Assembly (NCBI RefSeq): GCF_003044935.1
Contig: NZ_POXP01000003.1
Coordinates: forward strand, 282,807-346,806
Reading direction: 5' to 3'
Origin: Neisseria subflava
GTDB lineage: Bacteria > Pseudomonadota > Gammaproteobacteria > Burkholderiales > Neisseriaceae
Length of the DNA stretch: 64,000 nucleotides
The notes under the pieces are model-generated. The model saw only the letters and a program-made list of their open reading frames with translations. It was not told the origin of the DNA and ran no database searches. This document shows, one piece after another, positions 36,116 to 45,358 of the stretch (the stretch's first letter is position 1; each line of letters opens with the position of its first letter). The position numbers were made by a program, and so were the translations under genes.

Positions 36116-36802
36116 TTAACGTTTGTCCAGTTTGCGCGCCAATCTGTTGCCGATACCTTGAATCAGGATAACGAGTAAAACCAGGATGGCGACGATGAAA
36201 ATGATGACTTCCATTTGATAGCGGTAGTAGCCGTAACGGATGGCAAGGTCGCCCAAGCCGCCGCCGCCAATCATGCCTGCCGCCGCGCTGTACGACAGAA
36301 GGCCGATAGCCAGTACGGTAATGCTGGAAACCATACCTGCGCGTGCTTCATTCAAAAGCACTTTGCAGATGATGCTCATGGGTGAGGCTCCCATTGCAGA
36401 GGCTGCTTCAATCACGCCTCTGGGTACTTCGCGCAGGTTTTGCTCGACCAGACGGGCGAAGTAGAACAGGCCGGATACGCTCAATACCAATGAGGCGGCA
36501 ACTGGGCCGATGGTCGTACCGATGATGGCGCGTGTAACAGGAATCATGGCAATCATCAGGATAACGAAAGGAAACGCGCGCATCAGGTTGACAATGTTGT
36601 CCAAAAATAAATTCAGCTGTTTGTTGTAGTGCAACTGATGACTTGACGTCACAAACAGCAATACGCCCAAAATCGTACCGAAGATAACGGCGAAAGTAGT
36701 CGATAGGCCGACCATAATAAAGGTTTCGCCTAAGGCTTGGATAATTTCGCCTTTCATGCTGACGATGGTCTCAACAGCACTTTCAAATGTTAAATCTGCC
36801 AT
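36116..36802 (-). CDS. metI: Methionine ABC transporter permease MetI
   Basis: A 228-residue permease with five to six membrane helices and the EAA loop EAASAMGASPMSIICKVLLNEARAG, cited here as EAASAMGASPMSII. The start ALGETFIMVGLSTTFAV and end RYGYYRYQMEVIIFIV are typical. It follows metN after one base (TAATATG), so they are coupled. Confidence 0.93.
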   Translation of the reverse strand: MADLTFESAVETIVSMKGEIIQALGETFIMVGLSTTFAVIFGTILGVLLFVTSSHQLHYNKQLNLFLDNIVNLMRAFPFVILMIAMIPVTRAIIGTTIGPVAASLVLSVSGLFYFARLVEQNLREVPRGVIEAASAMGASPMSIICKVLLNEARAGMVSSITVLAIGLLSYSAAAGMIGGGGLGDLAIRYGYYRYQMEVIIFIVAILVLLVILIQGIGNRLARKLDKR

Positions 36803-36803
36803 A

Positions 36804-37541
36804 TTAGTCCTCTCGAATCAGCTCTTGCCCGATTTCGGATTGGGCATGGATTTGGTTGCCGTGTACTTCAACGATTTCCAGCAGACGGCCTTTGTCCAAG
36901 AGGGCGGCACGGTCGCACAGGCGGCGGATAACGCTCATTTCGTGGGTAACGATGACGATGGTTACGTTGAAACGTCGGTTGATGTCTTCCAAACATTTCA
37001 AAACGCTGCGCGTAGTGGCGGGGTCGAGGGCGGAAGTGGGTTCGTCGGCGAGGATGACTTGAGGTTGCGGCGCTAACGCACGGGCAATGCCGACACGTTG
37101 TTTTTGACCGCCGGAAAGTTGGGATGGGTAATGGTTGGCGCGGTCTTGCAAATCGACGATTTCCAAACATTCTTCAACACGCGCTTGGATTTTTTTAGAC
37201 GGCCATTTGGCAATTTCTAAAGGAAAAGCAACGTTTTCGGCAACGGTACGGTTGCTTAATAGGTTGAACTGTTGGAACACCATGCCGATGTTTTGTCGGG
37301 CGTGGCGCAGTTGCGTGGCGTTGAGCGCGGTCAGCTCTTGGCCGCATACGCTGACGCTACCTGTATCCGGACGTTCCAATAAGTTAATCAGGCGCAGCAG
37401 GGTGGATTTGCCTGCGCCGGAATAGCCCATCAGGCCGAAGATTTCTCCCTGTTTGATTTCGAGGCTGGTCGGCTCGACGGCGACAAAGTCTTTGTTGTCG
37501 CGTGTTTGATAGTGTTTGGAGACGTGATCCAGAATAATCAT
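36804..37541 (-). CDS. metN: Methionine ABC transporter ATPase MetN
   Basis: This 245-residue ATPase has Walker A GYSGAGKST, Q-loop GMVFQQFNLL, signature LSGGQKQRVGIARAL, Walker B VILADEPTSALD and switch IVIVTHEMSV. It is shorter than E. coli MetN (343) because it lacks the C-terminal ACT-like regulatory domain that senses methionine; transport is therefore probably not trans-inhibited in that way. Its start overlaps the corC stop (ATGA). Confidence 0.92.
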   Translation of the reverse strand: MIILDHVSKHYQTRDNKDFVAVEPTSLEIKQGEIFGLMGYSGAGKSTLLRLINLLERPDTGSVSVCGQELTALNATQLRHARQNIGMVFQQFNLLSNRTVAENVAFPLEIAKWPSKKIQARVEECLEIVDLQDRANHYPSQLSGGQKQRVGIARALAPQPQVILADEPTSALDPATTRSVLKCLEDINRRFNVTIVIVTHEMSVIRRLCDRAALLDKGRLLEIVEVHGNQIHAQSEIGQELIRED

Positions 37542-38380
37542 GGTTTATCCGTGTTTTCTTTAATTCGTGTGGCCATCAGGGTGTGCAGACGGCGGTTGTC
37601 GGCGCGTGCGACGGTAAATTGCAGGCTGCCGATGATGACTTTTTCGCCGCGTACGGGCAGGTGCCCCAATTCTTGAATGACCAGGCCGCCGATGGTGTCG
37701 GCTTCTTCGCTGCTGTATTCCGTGCCGAAAAAGGCGTTGATGTCTTCGATTTCGGTTGCGGCGTGGATACGCCAGCGTTCGGAAGAAACGGCGTGGATAT
37801 TGTCGGCGCTGTCGTCTTCGTCAAACTCGTCTTCGATGTCGCCAACGATTTGCTCGATGATGTCTTCAAAGGTTACCAGGCCGGATGTGCCGCCGTATTC
37901 GTCAATGACAATCGCCATGTGGTTGCGTTGTTCGCGGAACTCTTTTAAAAGGGAGGCCAGTGATTTGCCTTCGGGAACGAAAACGGCAGGGCGTAAGACG
38001 GATTTCAGGTGAAACTGCTCGGGGTTGAACATATATTTGAGCAGGTCTTTGGCGTGCAAAATACCTAAAACCTCGTCTTTGTCTTCACCGATGACGGGGA
38101 AACGCGAATGGGCGGTTTCGATGATGTAGGCTGTGATGCGCTCGATGCTGTCGTTCTCTTTCAATACGTTCATGCGGCTGCGCGTAATCATGGCATCACG
38201 CACTTCCAGCTCGGCAAAGTCCAATACTTTTTCCAGCCGGGTCAGTGTGTCGGCATCAAAAACTTCCTGCTCGTGCGCTTGGCGCAGCAGGGTCAATACG
38301 TCTTCGGCGGAGTCGGGCTCGCCGGCAAGTCGGGAGATCAGGCGTTCGAAAAACTTGGGTTTCGACTGCGTACCGTCCAT
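37538..38380 (-). CDS. corC: CorC/HlyC-family CBS-domain protein
   Basis: A 280-residue cytoplasmic protein with two CBS domains (about 65-185; motif VRDAMITRSRM, then HSRFPVIGEDKDEVLGILH and IVIDEYGGTSGLVTFEDI) and the CorC_HlyC C-terminal domain (WRIHAATEIEDINAFFG, GGLVIQELGHLPVRGE). CorC is linked to Mg/Co efflux and to the ybeZ-ybeY-corC-lnt group in other bacteria; here ybeY lies directly upstream and lnt is 11 kb away. It sits one base after ybeY. Confidence 0.9.
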   Translation of the reverse strand: MDGTQSKPKFFERLISRLAGEPDSAEDVLTLLRQAHEQEVFDADTLTRLEKVLDFAELEVRDAMITRSRMNVLKENDSIERITAYIIETAHSRFPVIGEDKDEVLGILHAKDLLKYMFNPEQFHLKSVLRPAVFVPEGKSLASLLKEFREQRNHMAIVIDEYGGTSGLVTFEDIIEQIVGDIEDEFDEDDSADNIHAVSSERWRIHAATEIEDINAFFGTEYSSEEADTIGGLVIQELGHLPVRGEKVIIGSLQFTVARADNRRLHTLMATRIKENTDKP

Positions 38381-38381
38381 T

Positions 38382-38897
38382 TTAATATTCGTCCTCTTGG
38401 TAGGGGTTGGGGAAGCCTGCCGCCAGCATCAGGCGGATTTCTTCGGCTTCCATTATTTCGGCTTCATTGTCTTCGATGTGGTCGTAGCCCATCAGGTGTA
38501 AAGTACCGTGTATGGTCAGGTGGGCAAAATGCTGCTCAGGTGTTTTGCCTTGTTCGGCGGCCTCTTTCAAAACCACTTGCGGACAAATTACCAAATCGCC
38601 ATACAAGCCGTCTGAAAACTGGTCGGGCAGGATTTCGCCTTCGTTGAGCGCGAAACTCAATACATTGGTGGCGTAATCCTTGCCGCGGTAGTCGCGGTTG
38701 TAGGCGCGGGCTTCTTCTTCGTCCAGAAGAATCAGGCTGATGTCTGCGCGGCGGTATTCGTTTTTCAAGGCCGACCACGCCCAGCGGTAGAAGTCGTTCT
38801 CTGACGGAAGGTTGGCGGCGGAAGAAGCGTTTTCAAAGCTCAGATGAAAACGTTGCCGCTGTAAGGATAAAAAAGGATATTTCTTGGCGCGTTTCAT
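38382..38897 (-). CDS. ybeY: Endoribonuclease YbeY
   Basis: This 171-residue metalloprotein has the H-x3-H-x5-H zinc site (HGTLHLMGYDH) and the conserved YATNVLSFALNEGE. It acts in 16S rRNA 3'-end maturation and ribosome quality control. An uptake sequence inside the gene encodes QFSDGLYGD, just before the conserved DLVIC strand. First gene of ybeY-corC-metN-metI. The N-terminal end is basic. Confidence 0.92.
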   Translation of the reverse strand: MKRAKKYPFLSLQRQRFHLSFENASSAANLPSENDFYRWAWSALKNEYRRADISLILLDEEEARAYNRDYRGKDYATNVLSFALNEGEILPDQFSDGLYGDLVICPQVVLKEAAEQGKTPEQHFAHLTIHGTLHLMGYDHIEDNEAEIMEAEEIRLMLAAGFPNPYQEDEY

Positions 38898-39015
38898 GTT
38901 GTCCGGAAAATTTGGTTTTTAGGTGTAAATATAACATATTCACCCCCATGCCGTCTGAAAAAACGCCCAAAATATGATAGACTTCATGCCGTTTTCCATC
39001 TTTCAGGCAACCATT

Positions 39016-39951
39016 ATGAACCCGAAAAAACTCGTTATCGCCAGTCGCGAAAGCCTGCTTGCCATGTGGCAGGCAAAACACATCCAAGGCCGTCTGAAAG
39101 CCCTGTATCCCGATTGCGAAGTCGAGATTTTGGGCATGACCACGCGCGGCGACCAGATTTTGGACAGAACTTTGTCAAAAGTCGGCGGTAAAGGCTTGTT
39201 TGTCAAGGAGTTGGAACAGGCTTTGTATGACGGCCGGGCCGACTTGGCCGTGCATTCGATTAAAGATGTACCGATGGATTTGCCTGAAGGTTTCGCGCTT
39301 GCGGCCATCGGCGAACGCGCCAATCCGTTTGACGCATTTGTGTCCAACCAATACGCGCGTTTGGAAGAAATGCCCAAAGGCGCCGTCGTAGGCACATCCA
39401 GCCTGCGCCGCGAAGCCCAGTTGCGCGCGCGCTATCCGCATTTGGTTATCAAACCTTTGCGCGGTAATGTGCAAACCCGTTTGTCCAAACTCGATAACGG
39501 CGAATACGACGCGATTATTTTGGCTGCCGCCGGTTTGCAGCGTCTGGAATTGGACGAACGCATCCGCATGATTTTGTCGGAATCCGACAGTCTGCCTGCC
39601 GTCGGACAAGGCGCATTAGGTATTGAAATTGCAGCGCATCGCGAAGATTTATACGAAATCTTAAAGCCTTTGAACCACGATACCACACACGCCTGCGTTA
39701 CGGCCGAACGTGCGTTGGCGCGCGCTTTGGGCGGAAGTTGCCAAGTGCCGCTGGCCGCATATTGCACTGAAGAAAACGGCTTGTTGACCTTGCGCGGCTT
39801 GGTCGGTCATCCTGACGGTTCGGTCATTTTGCAAGCGGACGCTCAAGCCCCTGCCGAATACGCCGATGCCTTGGGTCGTGCAGTCGCCAAAAAACTGGCG
39901 GATGATGGTGCGGAAGAATTGATTGCCGCCGTATTGCAAGAACAGGCTTAA
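39016..39951 (+). CDS. hemC: Porphobilinogen deaminase HemC
   Basis: The enzyme (311 residues) links four porphobilinogens into hydroxymethylbilane for haem synthesis. Motifs: [32 protein letters not shown], the catalytic aspartate in [35 protein letters not shown], and the dipyrromethane-cofactor cysteine in [13 protein letters not shown] 39016 is chosen over a frame open from 38974 since [16 protein letters not shown] is the usual start. An AT-type uptake sequence lies upstream (38947-38958) and an AG-type inside the gene encodes GRLKA. Confidence 0.95.
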   Translation: MNPKKLVIASRESLLAMWQAKHIQGRLKALYPDCEVEILGMTTRGDQILDRTLSKVGGKGLFVKELEQALYDGRADLAVHSIKDVPMDLPEGFALAAIGERANPFDAFVSNQYARLEEMPKGAVVGTSSLRREAQLRARYPHLVIKPLRGNVQTRLSKLDNGEYDAIILAAAGLQRLELDERIRMILSESDSLPAVGQGALGIEIAAHREDLYEILKPLNHDTTHACVTAERALARALGGSCQVPLAAYCTEENGLLTLRGLVGHPDGSVILQADAQAPAEYADALGRAVAKKLADDGAEELIAAVLQEQA

Positions 39952-39968
39952 AACAGCATAGATCATTT

Positions 39969-40000
39969 AAAAGGCCGTCTGAAAGTTTCAGACGGCCTTT
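39969..40000. terminator. Bidirectional DUS terminator between hemC and trhP
   Basis: AAAGGCCGTCTGAAA / TTTCAGACGGCCTTT with a 1-base loop, followed by ATTTTG. It lies between convergent genes. Confidence 0.75.
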
Positions 40001-40013
40001 ATTTTGTTGATGC

Positions 40014-41369
40014 TTAAGGATTCATAATCCGCGCAACCAAAGCTTTTTCTTTGCCTTGCATATTCGGGATTTTGACCTGAATGCCGTTGCCTGGGGCAAC
40101 ATCGACAGGCTGGCCTTTGCGGGTCATTTGTTCCAATTTGATGGTTTGGTTGCCGCTCGGGTGGATGATTTCGAGTGAATCGCCGATGGCAAAGCGGTTT
40201 TTGACTTCGATGGTCGCCCAGCCGTTTTCATCGATTTCGGTAACGTGGCCGACATATTGGCTTTGTTTAGCGATGGAGTGGCCGGTCAGGTAGTTTTGGT
40301 AATCCTGAGTTTGGTGGCGCTCGAGGAAGCCGCTGGTGTAGCCACGGTTGGCAAGGCCTTCGAGTTCGCTCAACAGACTGTAATCAAACGGACGGCCTGC
40401 AACGGCATCATCAATCGCTTTGCGGTAGGACTGGGCTACGCGTGCAACATAATAGAGCGATTTGGTACGGCCTTCGACTTTGAGGCTGTCCACGCCGATT
40501 TTGGCCAGTTTCTCAACCACTTCAATACCGCGTAGGTCTTTGGAGTTCATGATGTAGGTGCCGTGTTCGTCTTCCATAATCGGCATCATTTCGCCGGGGC
40601 GGTTGGACTCTTCAATCAGGAAAACTTTGTCAGCGTATGGATGGCGTTTTTGACCGTTAATGCCTTCAAAGTTTTGGTTGGCTTCTTCTTGGGCTTTTTC
40701 AAAGTTGAAACCTTGCAGAAGTTGGGCATCGCCTGCATCGCTTTCAGTAGCGTTGTGAACCTTGTAATCCCAACGGCAGGAGTTGGTGCAGGTACCTTGG
40801 TTAGGGTCGCGGTGGTTGAAATAGCCCGACAATAGACAACGGCCGGAGTAGGCGATACACAATGCGCCGTGGATGAAGACTTCGAGTTCGATGTCGGGGC
40901 ATTCTTGGCGGATTTCAGCAATTTCTTCCATGCTCAATTCGCGCGACAGGATGATACGTTCGACACCGATGTTCTGCCAGAATTTTACGCCCCAGTAGTT
41001 GGTGGTGTTTGCTTGAACGGATAGGTGGATCGGCATTTCCGGCCATTTTTCGCGCACGGTCATGATCAAACCCGGATCCGCCATAATCAGTGCGTCAGGT
41101 TTCATGGCAATCAAGGGCTCCATATCGGAAACGAAGGTTTTGAGTTTGGAGTTGTGCGGTAGCGTATTGACGGTCAGGAAGAATTTTTTGTTGCGCTCGT
41201 GCGCTTCTTTAATGCCTTGCTCGAGAACGTCAAGTTTGGCAAATTCGTTGTTGCGGGCGCGCAGGGAGTAACGCGGGCTGCCGGCGTAAACGGCATCTGC
41301 GCCGTAATCGTAGGCGGCGCGCATACGTTCAAGGCCACCTGCTGGCAATAAGAGTTCGGGTGCTTTCAT
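40014..41369 (-). CDS. trhP: U32-family tRNA hydroxylation protein TrhP (YegQ)
   Basis: This 451-residue protein is the YegQ/TrhP member of peptidase family U32, which is now known to install 5-hydroxyuridine at tRNA position 34 using prephenate; it is not a demonstrated peptidase here. Motifs: ELLLPAGGLERMRAAYDYGADAVYAG (cited as LLLPAGGLERM), HLSVQANTTNYWGVKFW, the U32 signature EVFIHGALCIAYSGRCLLS, and the cysteine cluster GTCTNSCRWDY, likely an Fe-S site. Length fits the family. Confidence 0.88.
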   Translation of the reverse strand: MKAPELLLPAGGLERMRAAYDYGADAVYAGSPRYSLRARNNEFAKLDVLEQGIKEAHERNKKFFLTVNTLPHNSKLKTFVSDMEPLIAMKPDALIMADPGLIMTVREKWPEMPIHLSVQANTTNYWGVKFWQNIGVERIILSRELSMEEIAEIRQECPDIELEVFIHGALCIAYSGRCLLSGYFNHRDPNQGTCTNSCRWDYKVHNATESDAGDAQLLQGFNFEKAQEEANQNFEGINGQKRHPYADKVFLIEESNRPGEMMPIMEDEHGTYIMNSKDLRGIEVVEKLAKIGVDSLKVEGRTKSLYYVARVAQSYRKAIDDAVAGRPFDYSLLSELEGLANRGYTSGFLERHQTQDYQNYLTGHSIAKQSQYVGHVTEIDENGWATIEVKNRFAIGDSLEIIHPSGNQTIKLEQMTRKGQPVDVAPGNGIQVKIPNMQGKEKALVARIMNP

Positions 41370-41389
41370 GTTTTATGCTTTTTAAAATG

Positions 41390-41432
41390 TTTTCAGACGG
41401 CCTTTAAGGGAAGAGGGAAGGCCGTCTGAAAG
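41390..41432. repeat. Opposed DUS pair upstream of trhP
   Basis: TTTTCAGACGGCCTT and AAGGCCGTCTGAAA, separated by about 14 bases. The 326-bp gap 41370-41695 between the divergent trhP and permease genes otherwise is AT-rich; I place no promoter there with confidence. Confidence 0.6.
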
Positions 41433-41695
41433 ATGTTTGAAGAATGGGCGGATTATCCGCTGTTTTTGTGTTTCGGTCAATTTTGTGTCGGGTTTGCGCT
41501 TTGTTTTTTATACGGAAAATGTCTTATATGATGAAAGGTGAAAAAGGGTATCAATTCATTGGAAATGTAAAAAAACAGGGTTGAGCGGAATAATTTAACA
41601 AAAAACCGTTCAAGCAATGTATTTTCTTGTAAAATATCAAGCTTCATTTTAAAAAATATTCGGATTAGTTACCGATTTTGACCGACGGAAGGTTT

Positions 41696-42442
41696 ATGGA
41701 TTTTCGTTTTGACATTATTTATGAATACCGCTGGATGTTTTTATACGGCGTATTGACGACGCTGGGGCTGACGGTGGTTGCAACGGCAGGCGGCTCGATT
41801 TTGGGTTTGCTGCTGGCATTGGCGCGTTTGATTAATCCGGAAAAAGCCGGTGCACCGATGCGTGCCTTGGCTTGGGTTTTGCGTAAGATTTCTTTTTGGT
41901 ATGTGACGCTGTTTCGTGGTACGCCATTGTTTGTACAAATTGTGATTTGGGCTTATGTTTGGTTCCCATTTTTTGTTCATCCGGCCGACGGGGTATTGAT
42001 TAGCGGCGAAGCAGCTGTTGATCTGCGCCGTTCTTATGGTGCGCTGATTGCCGGTTCTTTGGCTTTGGTTGCGAACTCGGGTGCGTATATTTGTGAAATT
42101 TTCCGTGCCGGTATTCAATCGATTGATAAAGGCCAAATGGAAGCTGCGCGTTCTTTGGGGCTGACCTATACTCAGGCGATGCGTTATGTGATTTTGCCGC
42201 AAGCTTTGCGCCGTATGTTGCCGCCATTGGCCAGTGAGTTTATTACGTTGTTGAAAGACAGCTCATTGCTTTCTGTTATCGGCGTGGCAGAGTTGGCTTA
42301 TGTACAAAGCACGATTACCGGCCGCTATTCTGTCTATGAAGAGCCGCTTTATACAATCGCGCTGATTTATTTGGTGCTGACAAGCTTTTTGGGGTGGGTA
42401 TTCCTGCGATTGGAAAGCCGTTACAATCCGCAACACCGCTAA
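41696..42442 (+). CDS. Polar amino-acid ABC transporter permease (HisM/GlnP type)
   Basis: The 248-residue permease has about five membrane helices and the typical LFRGTPLFVQI motif and EAA loop (EAARSLGLTYTQAMRYVILPQALRRMLPP; core EAARSLGLT). It belongs to the polar amino-acid (His/Glu/Gln/Arg/cystine) uptake family. ATG 41696 is preferred to an in-frame TTG at 41678; GGAAGG lies just upstream with short spacing. No ATPase or binding-protein gene is adjacent, so the substrate cannot be inferred and the partners must be elsewhere. Confidence 0.85.
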   Translation: MDFRFDIIYEYRWMFLYGVLTTLGLTVVATAGGSILGLLLALARLINPEKAGAPMRALAWVLRKISFWYVTLFRGTPLFVQIVIWAYVWFPFFVHPADGVLISGEAAVDLRRSYGALIAGSLALVANSGAYICEIFRAGIQSIDKGQMEAARSLGLTYTQAMRYVILPQALRRMLPPLASEFITLLKDSSLLSVIGVAELAYVQSTITGRYSVYEEPLYTIALIYLVLTSFLGWVFLRLESRYNPQHR

Positions 42443-42463
42443 TCGGTTTGAATCAAAAAAAGG

Positions 42464-42488
42464 AAGACTTTTTCAAGTCTTCCTTTTT
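42464..42488 (+). terminator. Rho-independent terminator after permease
   Basis: AGGAAGACTT / AAGTCTTCCT around TTTC, followed by TTTTTT and preceded by A6. This is a classic bidirectional hairpin unrelated to uptake sequences, serving the convergent permease and nagZ. Confidence 0.88.
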
Positions 42489-42521
42489 TTATTTGCCGTC
42501 AATGTTTCAGACGGCCTTAAA

Positions 42522-43607
42522 TCAGAATGCTTCGCCGACTTTGACACCGCCTGCGATGTCTTTAGGCGTTGCCAGTTTGGCGGTTGCCAGTTTGGCGGCT
42601 TGAAATGCTTCGGTTGCCACGATGTCGGCAGCTTCTTGTACGGTCAATGTGTTGGCCATGTATTGCCAACGTGCTGCCAAGTCGGCGTTTGCCGGTGCGT
42701 GGAAACCGTCTCGCAATTCATCTACCAAGTCAGGGCGGTTGCACACCAGTACAATATCGCAGCCTGCTTCAAAAGAAAGGCGGGCGCGTTCTTTAATACC
42801 GCCGACACCGCACGCGCCTTCCATGGTCAGGTCGTCTGAAAAGATAACGCCGTTAAATCCGATTTCTTGGCGCAGGATTTGTTTCAGCCATTTTTCGGAG
42901 AAGCCGGCAGGTTGGCTGTCGATTTGCGGGTACACGACGTGAGCAGGCATGACTGCGGCCATACCTGCTTGGCTCAATGCGCGGAAGGGGATAAGGTCGG
43001 CGGCTTCGAGCGCTTCGCGGCTGCGTTCGTCGCAAGGCAGGACGTGATGGCTGTCGCCTTCGACAAAGCCGTGGCCGGGGAAGTGTTTGCCGCAAGATTT
43101 CATGCCGCCTTTGTTCAGGCCTTTTTGCAGGGCAAGGGCAAGCTGGGTAACGATGTTGGCGTCGCGGTGAAAACTGCGGTTGCCGATGACGGCGCATTGC
43201 CCCCAGTCCAAATCCAATACAGGTGTAAAGGATAGGTCGATACCGCAGGCGGAGAGTTCGGTAGCCAAAACCCAGCCGACTTGTTCTGCTTGGGCGCAGG
43301 CGGCTTCTTGGCCTTCGTTATCCCAAATTTCGCCCAATACGTTCATGGCCGGCAGGCGGGTGAAGCCGTCAATAAAACGTTGAACCCGTCCGCCTTCGTG
43401 GTCGACGGCGATGATGAGTTCAGGTGTGCGGACGGCTTTGATTTCTTGAACCAAGGCTTTGAGCTGGGAGACATTTTCAAAGTTGCGGCGGAACAAAATA
43501 ACGCCACCGACGGCAGGGTCGAGCAGGCGTTGTTTTTCTTCTTTGGTCAGATGATAGGCGGCGACGTCAGCCATGACTGGGCCGCGTGGAAGATGAGGCG
43601 TATTCAT
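42522..43607 (-). CDS. nagZ: Beta-N-acetylhexosaminidase NagZ
   Basis: A family GH3 enzyme (361 residues) that trims GlcNAc from 1,6-anhydro-muropeptides in peptidoglycan recycling. Motifs: VGGVILFRRNF, IIAVDHEGGRVQRF, KHFPGHG with the catalytic His loop (VEGDSHHVLP) and the nucleophile aspartate in VIFSDDLTMEGA. The C-terminus has a short duplicated sequence, AKLATAKLAT. Cytoplasmic, no signal. Full length. Confidence 0.94.
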   Translation of the reverse strand: MNTPHLPRGPVMADVAAYHLTKEEKQRLLDPAVGGVILFRRNFENVSQLKALVQEIKAVRTPELIIAVDHEGGRVQRFIDGFTRLPAMNVLGEIWDNEGQEAACAQAEQVGWVLATELSACGIDLSFTPVLDLDWGQCAVIGNRSFHRDANIVTQLALALQKGLNKGGMKSCGKHFPGHGFVEGDSHHVLPCDERSREALEAADLIPFRALSQAGMAAVMPAHVVYPQIDSQPAGFSEKWLKQILRQEIGFNGVIFSDDLTMEGACGVGGIKERARLSFEAGCDIVLVCNRPDLVDELRDGFHAPANADLAARWQYMANTLTVQEAADIVATEAFQAAKLATAKLATPKDIAGGVKVGEAF

Positions 43608-43648
43608 TGTTTTGTCCTGAATAATGTATATATTGGATAATCGTTATG

Positions 43649-43691
43649 TTCAGACGGCCTGAGCGTGTAGGAATATCTCAGGCCGTCTGAA
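43649..43691. terminator. Long DUS hairpin between nhaC and nagZ
   Basis: TTCAGACGGCCTGAG pairs with CTCAGGCCGTCTGAA, a 15-bp perfect stem with a 13-base loop. It separates two minus-strand genes. Confidence 0.6.
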
Positions 43692-43704
43692 TATTGGTTT
43701 TGAA

Positions 43705-45225
43705 TTAGGCAGTTGCTTTTTTCTTGTCTTTTAAGATGAAAATCAACACAACCATCACGATGCCGGTTACCACAAAACCTAAAGGCGCAGAGCCGGTCAT
43801 GCCCAGTGCGAGGTAGCCTGTGGCGGCAGACGCGGCTACGGTCAGCGCGTAAGGGAATTGCGAGGTAACGTGGTCGATGTGGTTACAGTGTGCGCCGGTA
43901 GAAGAGAGGATGGTGGTGTCGGAAATCGGCGAGCAGTGGTCGCCAAATACGGCACCGGCCATTACGGCAGACATGCAAGGGATAATCAGCGAAGGTTCGA
44001 CTTTGACGGCCATGGCGGCGGCAATCGGCAACATGATGCCGAATGTGCCCCAGCTTGTGCCGGTAGCGAAGGCCATCACGCCTGCGAGCATAAACAAAAT
44101 CACGGGCAGGAAGCCTGCATGGATATTGCCTGCCACCAAAGTGGAGAGGTATTCGCCGGTGTGCATCTCGCTGACAACGGTGCTGATGATCCATGCCAAA
44201 ATCAAGATGGTAATGGCACCACGCATAGAGATGATGCCCTGCCAAATGGCTTTAGGGTAGTCGCTGGTTTTGATGGTGCCGATGGTGCAGAGGATGACGG
44301 CCAATACGCCGCAGGTGCCGCCGAACACGAGGGAAGTGTTCACATCGGTATTTTCAAACGCGCTGAGCAAAGAGAAAGTTTCAGAAGCTTGTGCGCCAGT
44401 GTAAATCATGGCGGAAACAGTGGTGACGATCAGTACCAAAACCGGCACAATTAGCGCGAATACACGGCCGTTGGGATGGCCTGTTTCAACGGTTTCATCA
44501 TGAATTTCATTCAAAGCGGCGCGTTCCAAACGGGCCATGGAGCCGATGTCGAAGGAGAACCAGGCAACGACAAACACCATAATCAATGCGAAGACGGCGT
44601 AGTAATTCATCAGGCTCATGGCCACAAATGCGCCCATCGGTGTGTAGTCTGTGATGTTGTAGGTCACCAAAAGGCCTGCCAAAGTAGCGATAATCGATGC
44701 GCCCCAGCTGGATACCGGCATCAAAACGCACATCGGCGCGGCAGTGGAGTCAAGGATATAAGCCAGTTTGGCGCGGGAAACTTTGAATTTGTCGGTTACA
44801 GGGCGGGCAATCGCACCGACGGCAAGACTGTGGAAATAGTCGTCAATAAAGGTAACGAATACCAGACAGGCAGTCAGCAGCTTCGCGCCGCGACGGCCTT
44901 TGATGTGCTGTTTTGCCCAATCGGCAAATGCTTGGTTACTGCCGGAATGCGTCAGCAGGGAAGTGAAAATCCCCAAAAGCACCAAAAAGAGCAGGATTTT
45001 GGGTTTGCCCAAAGACCAATCGCCGTCCGCCCAAGTCAGGCTGACTGCCATGTCTTTTAAGTGAACCAAGGCATCGAGTGGATTGCCGCCTACCAGCAGG
45101 AATGAGCCGACGATAATGCCGACACCTAAGGACAGTAATACACGGCGCGTGGCAATGGCTAAGGCGAGCGCAATGGCTGCCGGGACGATAGATAAAATAG
45201 AATTCGAATAATTAATAAGTTGCAT
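43705..45225 (-). CDS. nhaC: NhaC-family Na+/H+ antiporter
   Basis: The 506-residue protein has about 12 membrane helices and NhaC-family motifs: DDYFHSLAVGAIARPVTDK, TGTSWGTFGIMLPIA, and FGDHCSPISDTTILSSTGA with conserved polar residues in the core. It exchanges Na+ for H+, though some family members move malate/lactate. The start at 45225 is preferred because the 24-residue longer frame would begin inside the degP terminator; the ribosome site is weak. Confidence 0.87.
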   Translation of the reverse strand: MQLINYSNSILSIVPAAIALALAIATRRVLLSLGVGIIVGSFLLVGGNPLDALVHLKDMAVSLTWADGDWSLGKPKILLFLVLLGIFTSLLTHSGSNQAFADWAKQHIKGRRGAKLLTACLVFVTFIDDYFHSLAVGAIARPVTDKFKVSRAKLAYILDSTAAPMCVLMPVSSWGASIIATLAGLLVTYNITDYTPMGAFVAMSLMNYYAVFALIMVFVVAWFSFDIGSMARLERAALNEIHDETVETGHPNGRVFALIVPVLVLIVTTVSAMIYTGAQASETFSLLSAFENTDVNTSLVFGGTCGVLAVILCTIGTIKTSDYPKAIWQGIISMRGAITILILAWIISTVVSEMHTGEYLSTLVAGNIHAGFLPVILFMLAGVMAFATGTSWGTFGIMLPIAAAMAVKVEPSLIIPCMSAVMAGAVFGDHCSPISDTTILSSTGAHCNHIDHVTSQFPYALTVAASAATGYLALGMTGSAPLGFVVTGIVMVVLIFILKDKKKATA

Positions 45226-45285
45226 AATTATATTGTATATAAGCGGTGAAATATTTTCAGACGGCCTAAATTGGAAGACGGATAA

Positions 45286-45326
45286 CAAAATACCCACCGT
45301 CTCTGACAGATGGGTATTTTATCATT
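45286..45326 (-). terminator. Terminator of degP
   Basis: AAAATACCCA and TGGGTATTTT form a 10-bp stem around about 14 bases on the minus strand, just downstream of degP. Its A and T runs make it usable in both directions. Confidence 0.7.
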
Positions 45327-45358
45327 TAACACATCATCATGCCGTCTGAAAAATCGGA

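Noticed and set aside
43630..43648. Fur-box-like GATAATCGTTAT upstream of nagZ
   Set aside because: Only a partial match to the 19-bp Fur consensus, and nagZ has no known iron link.
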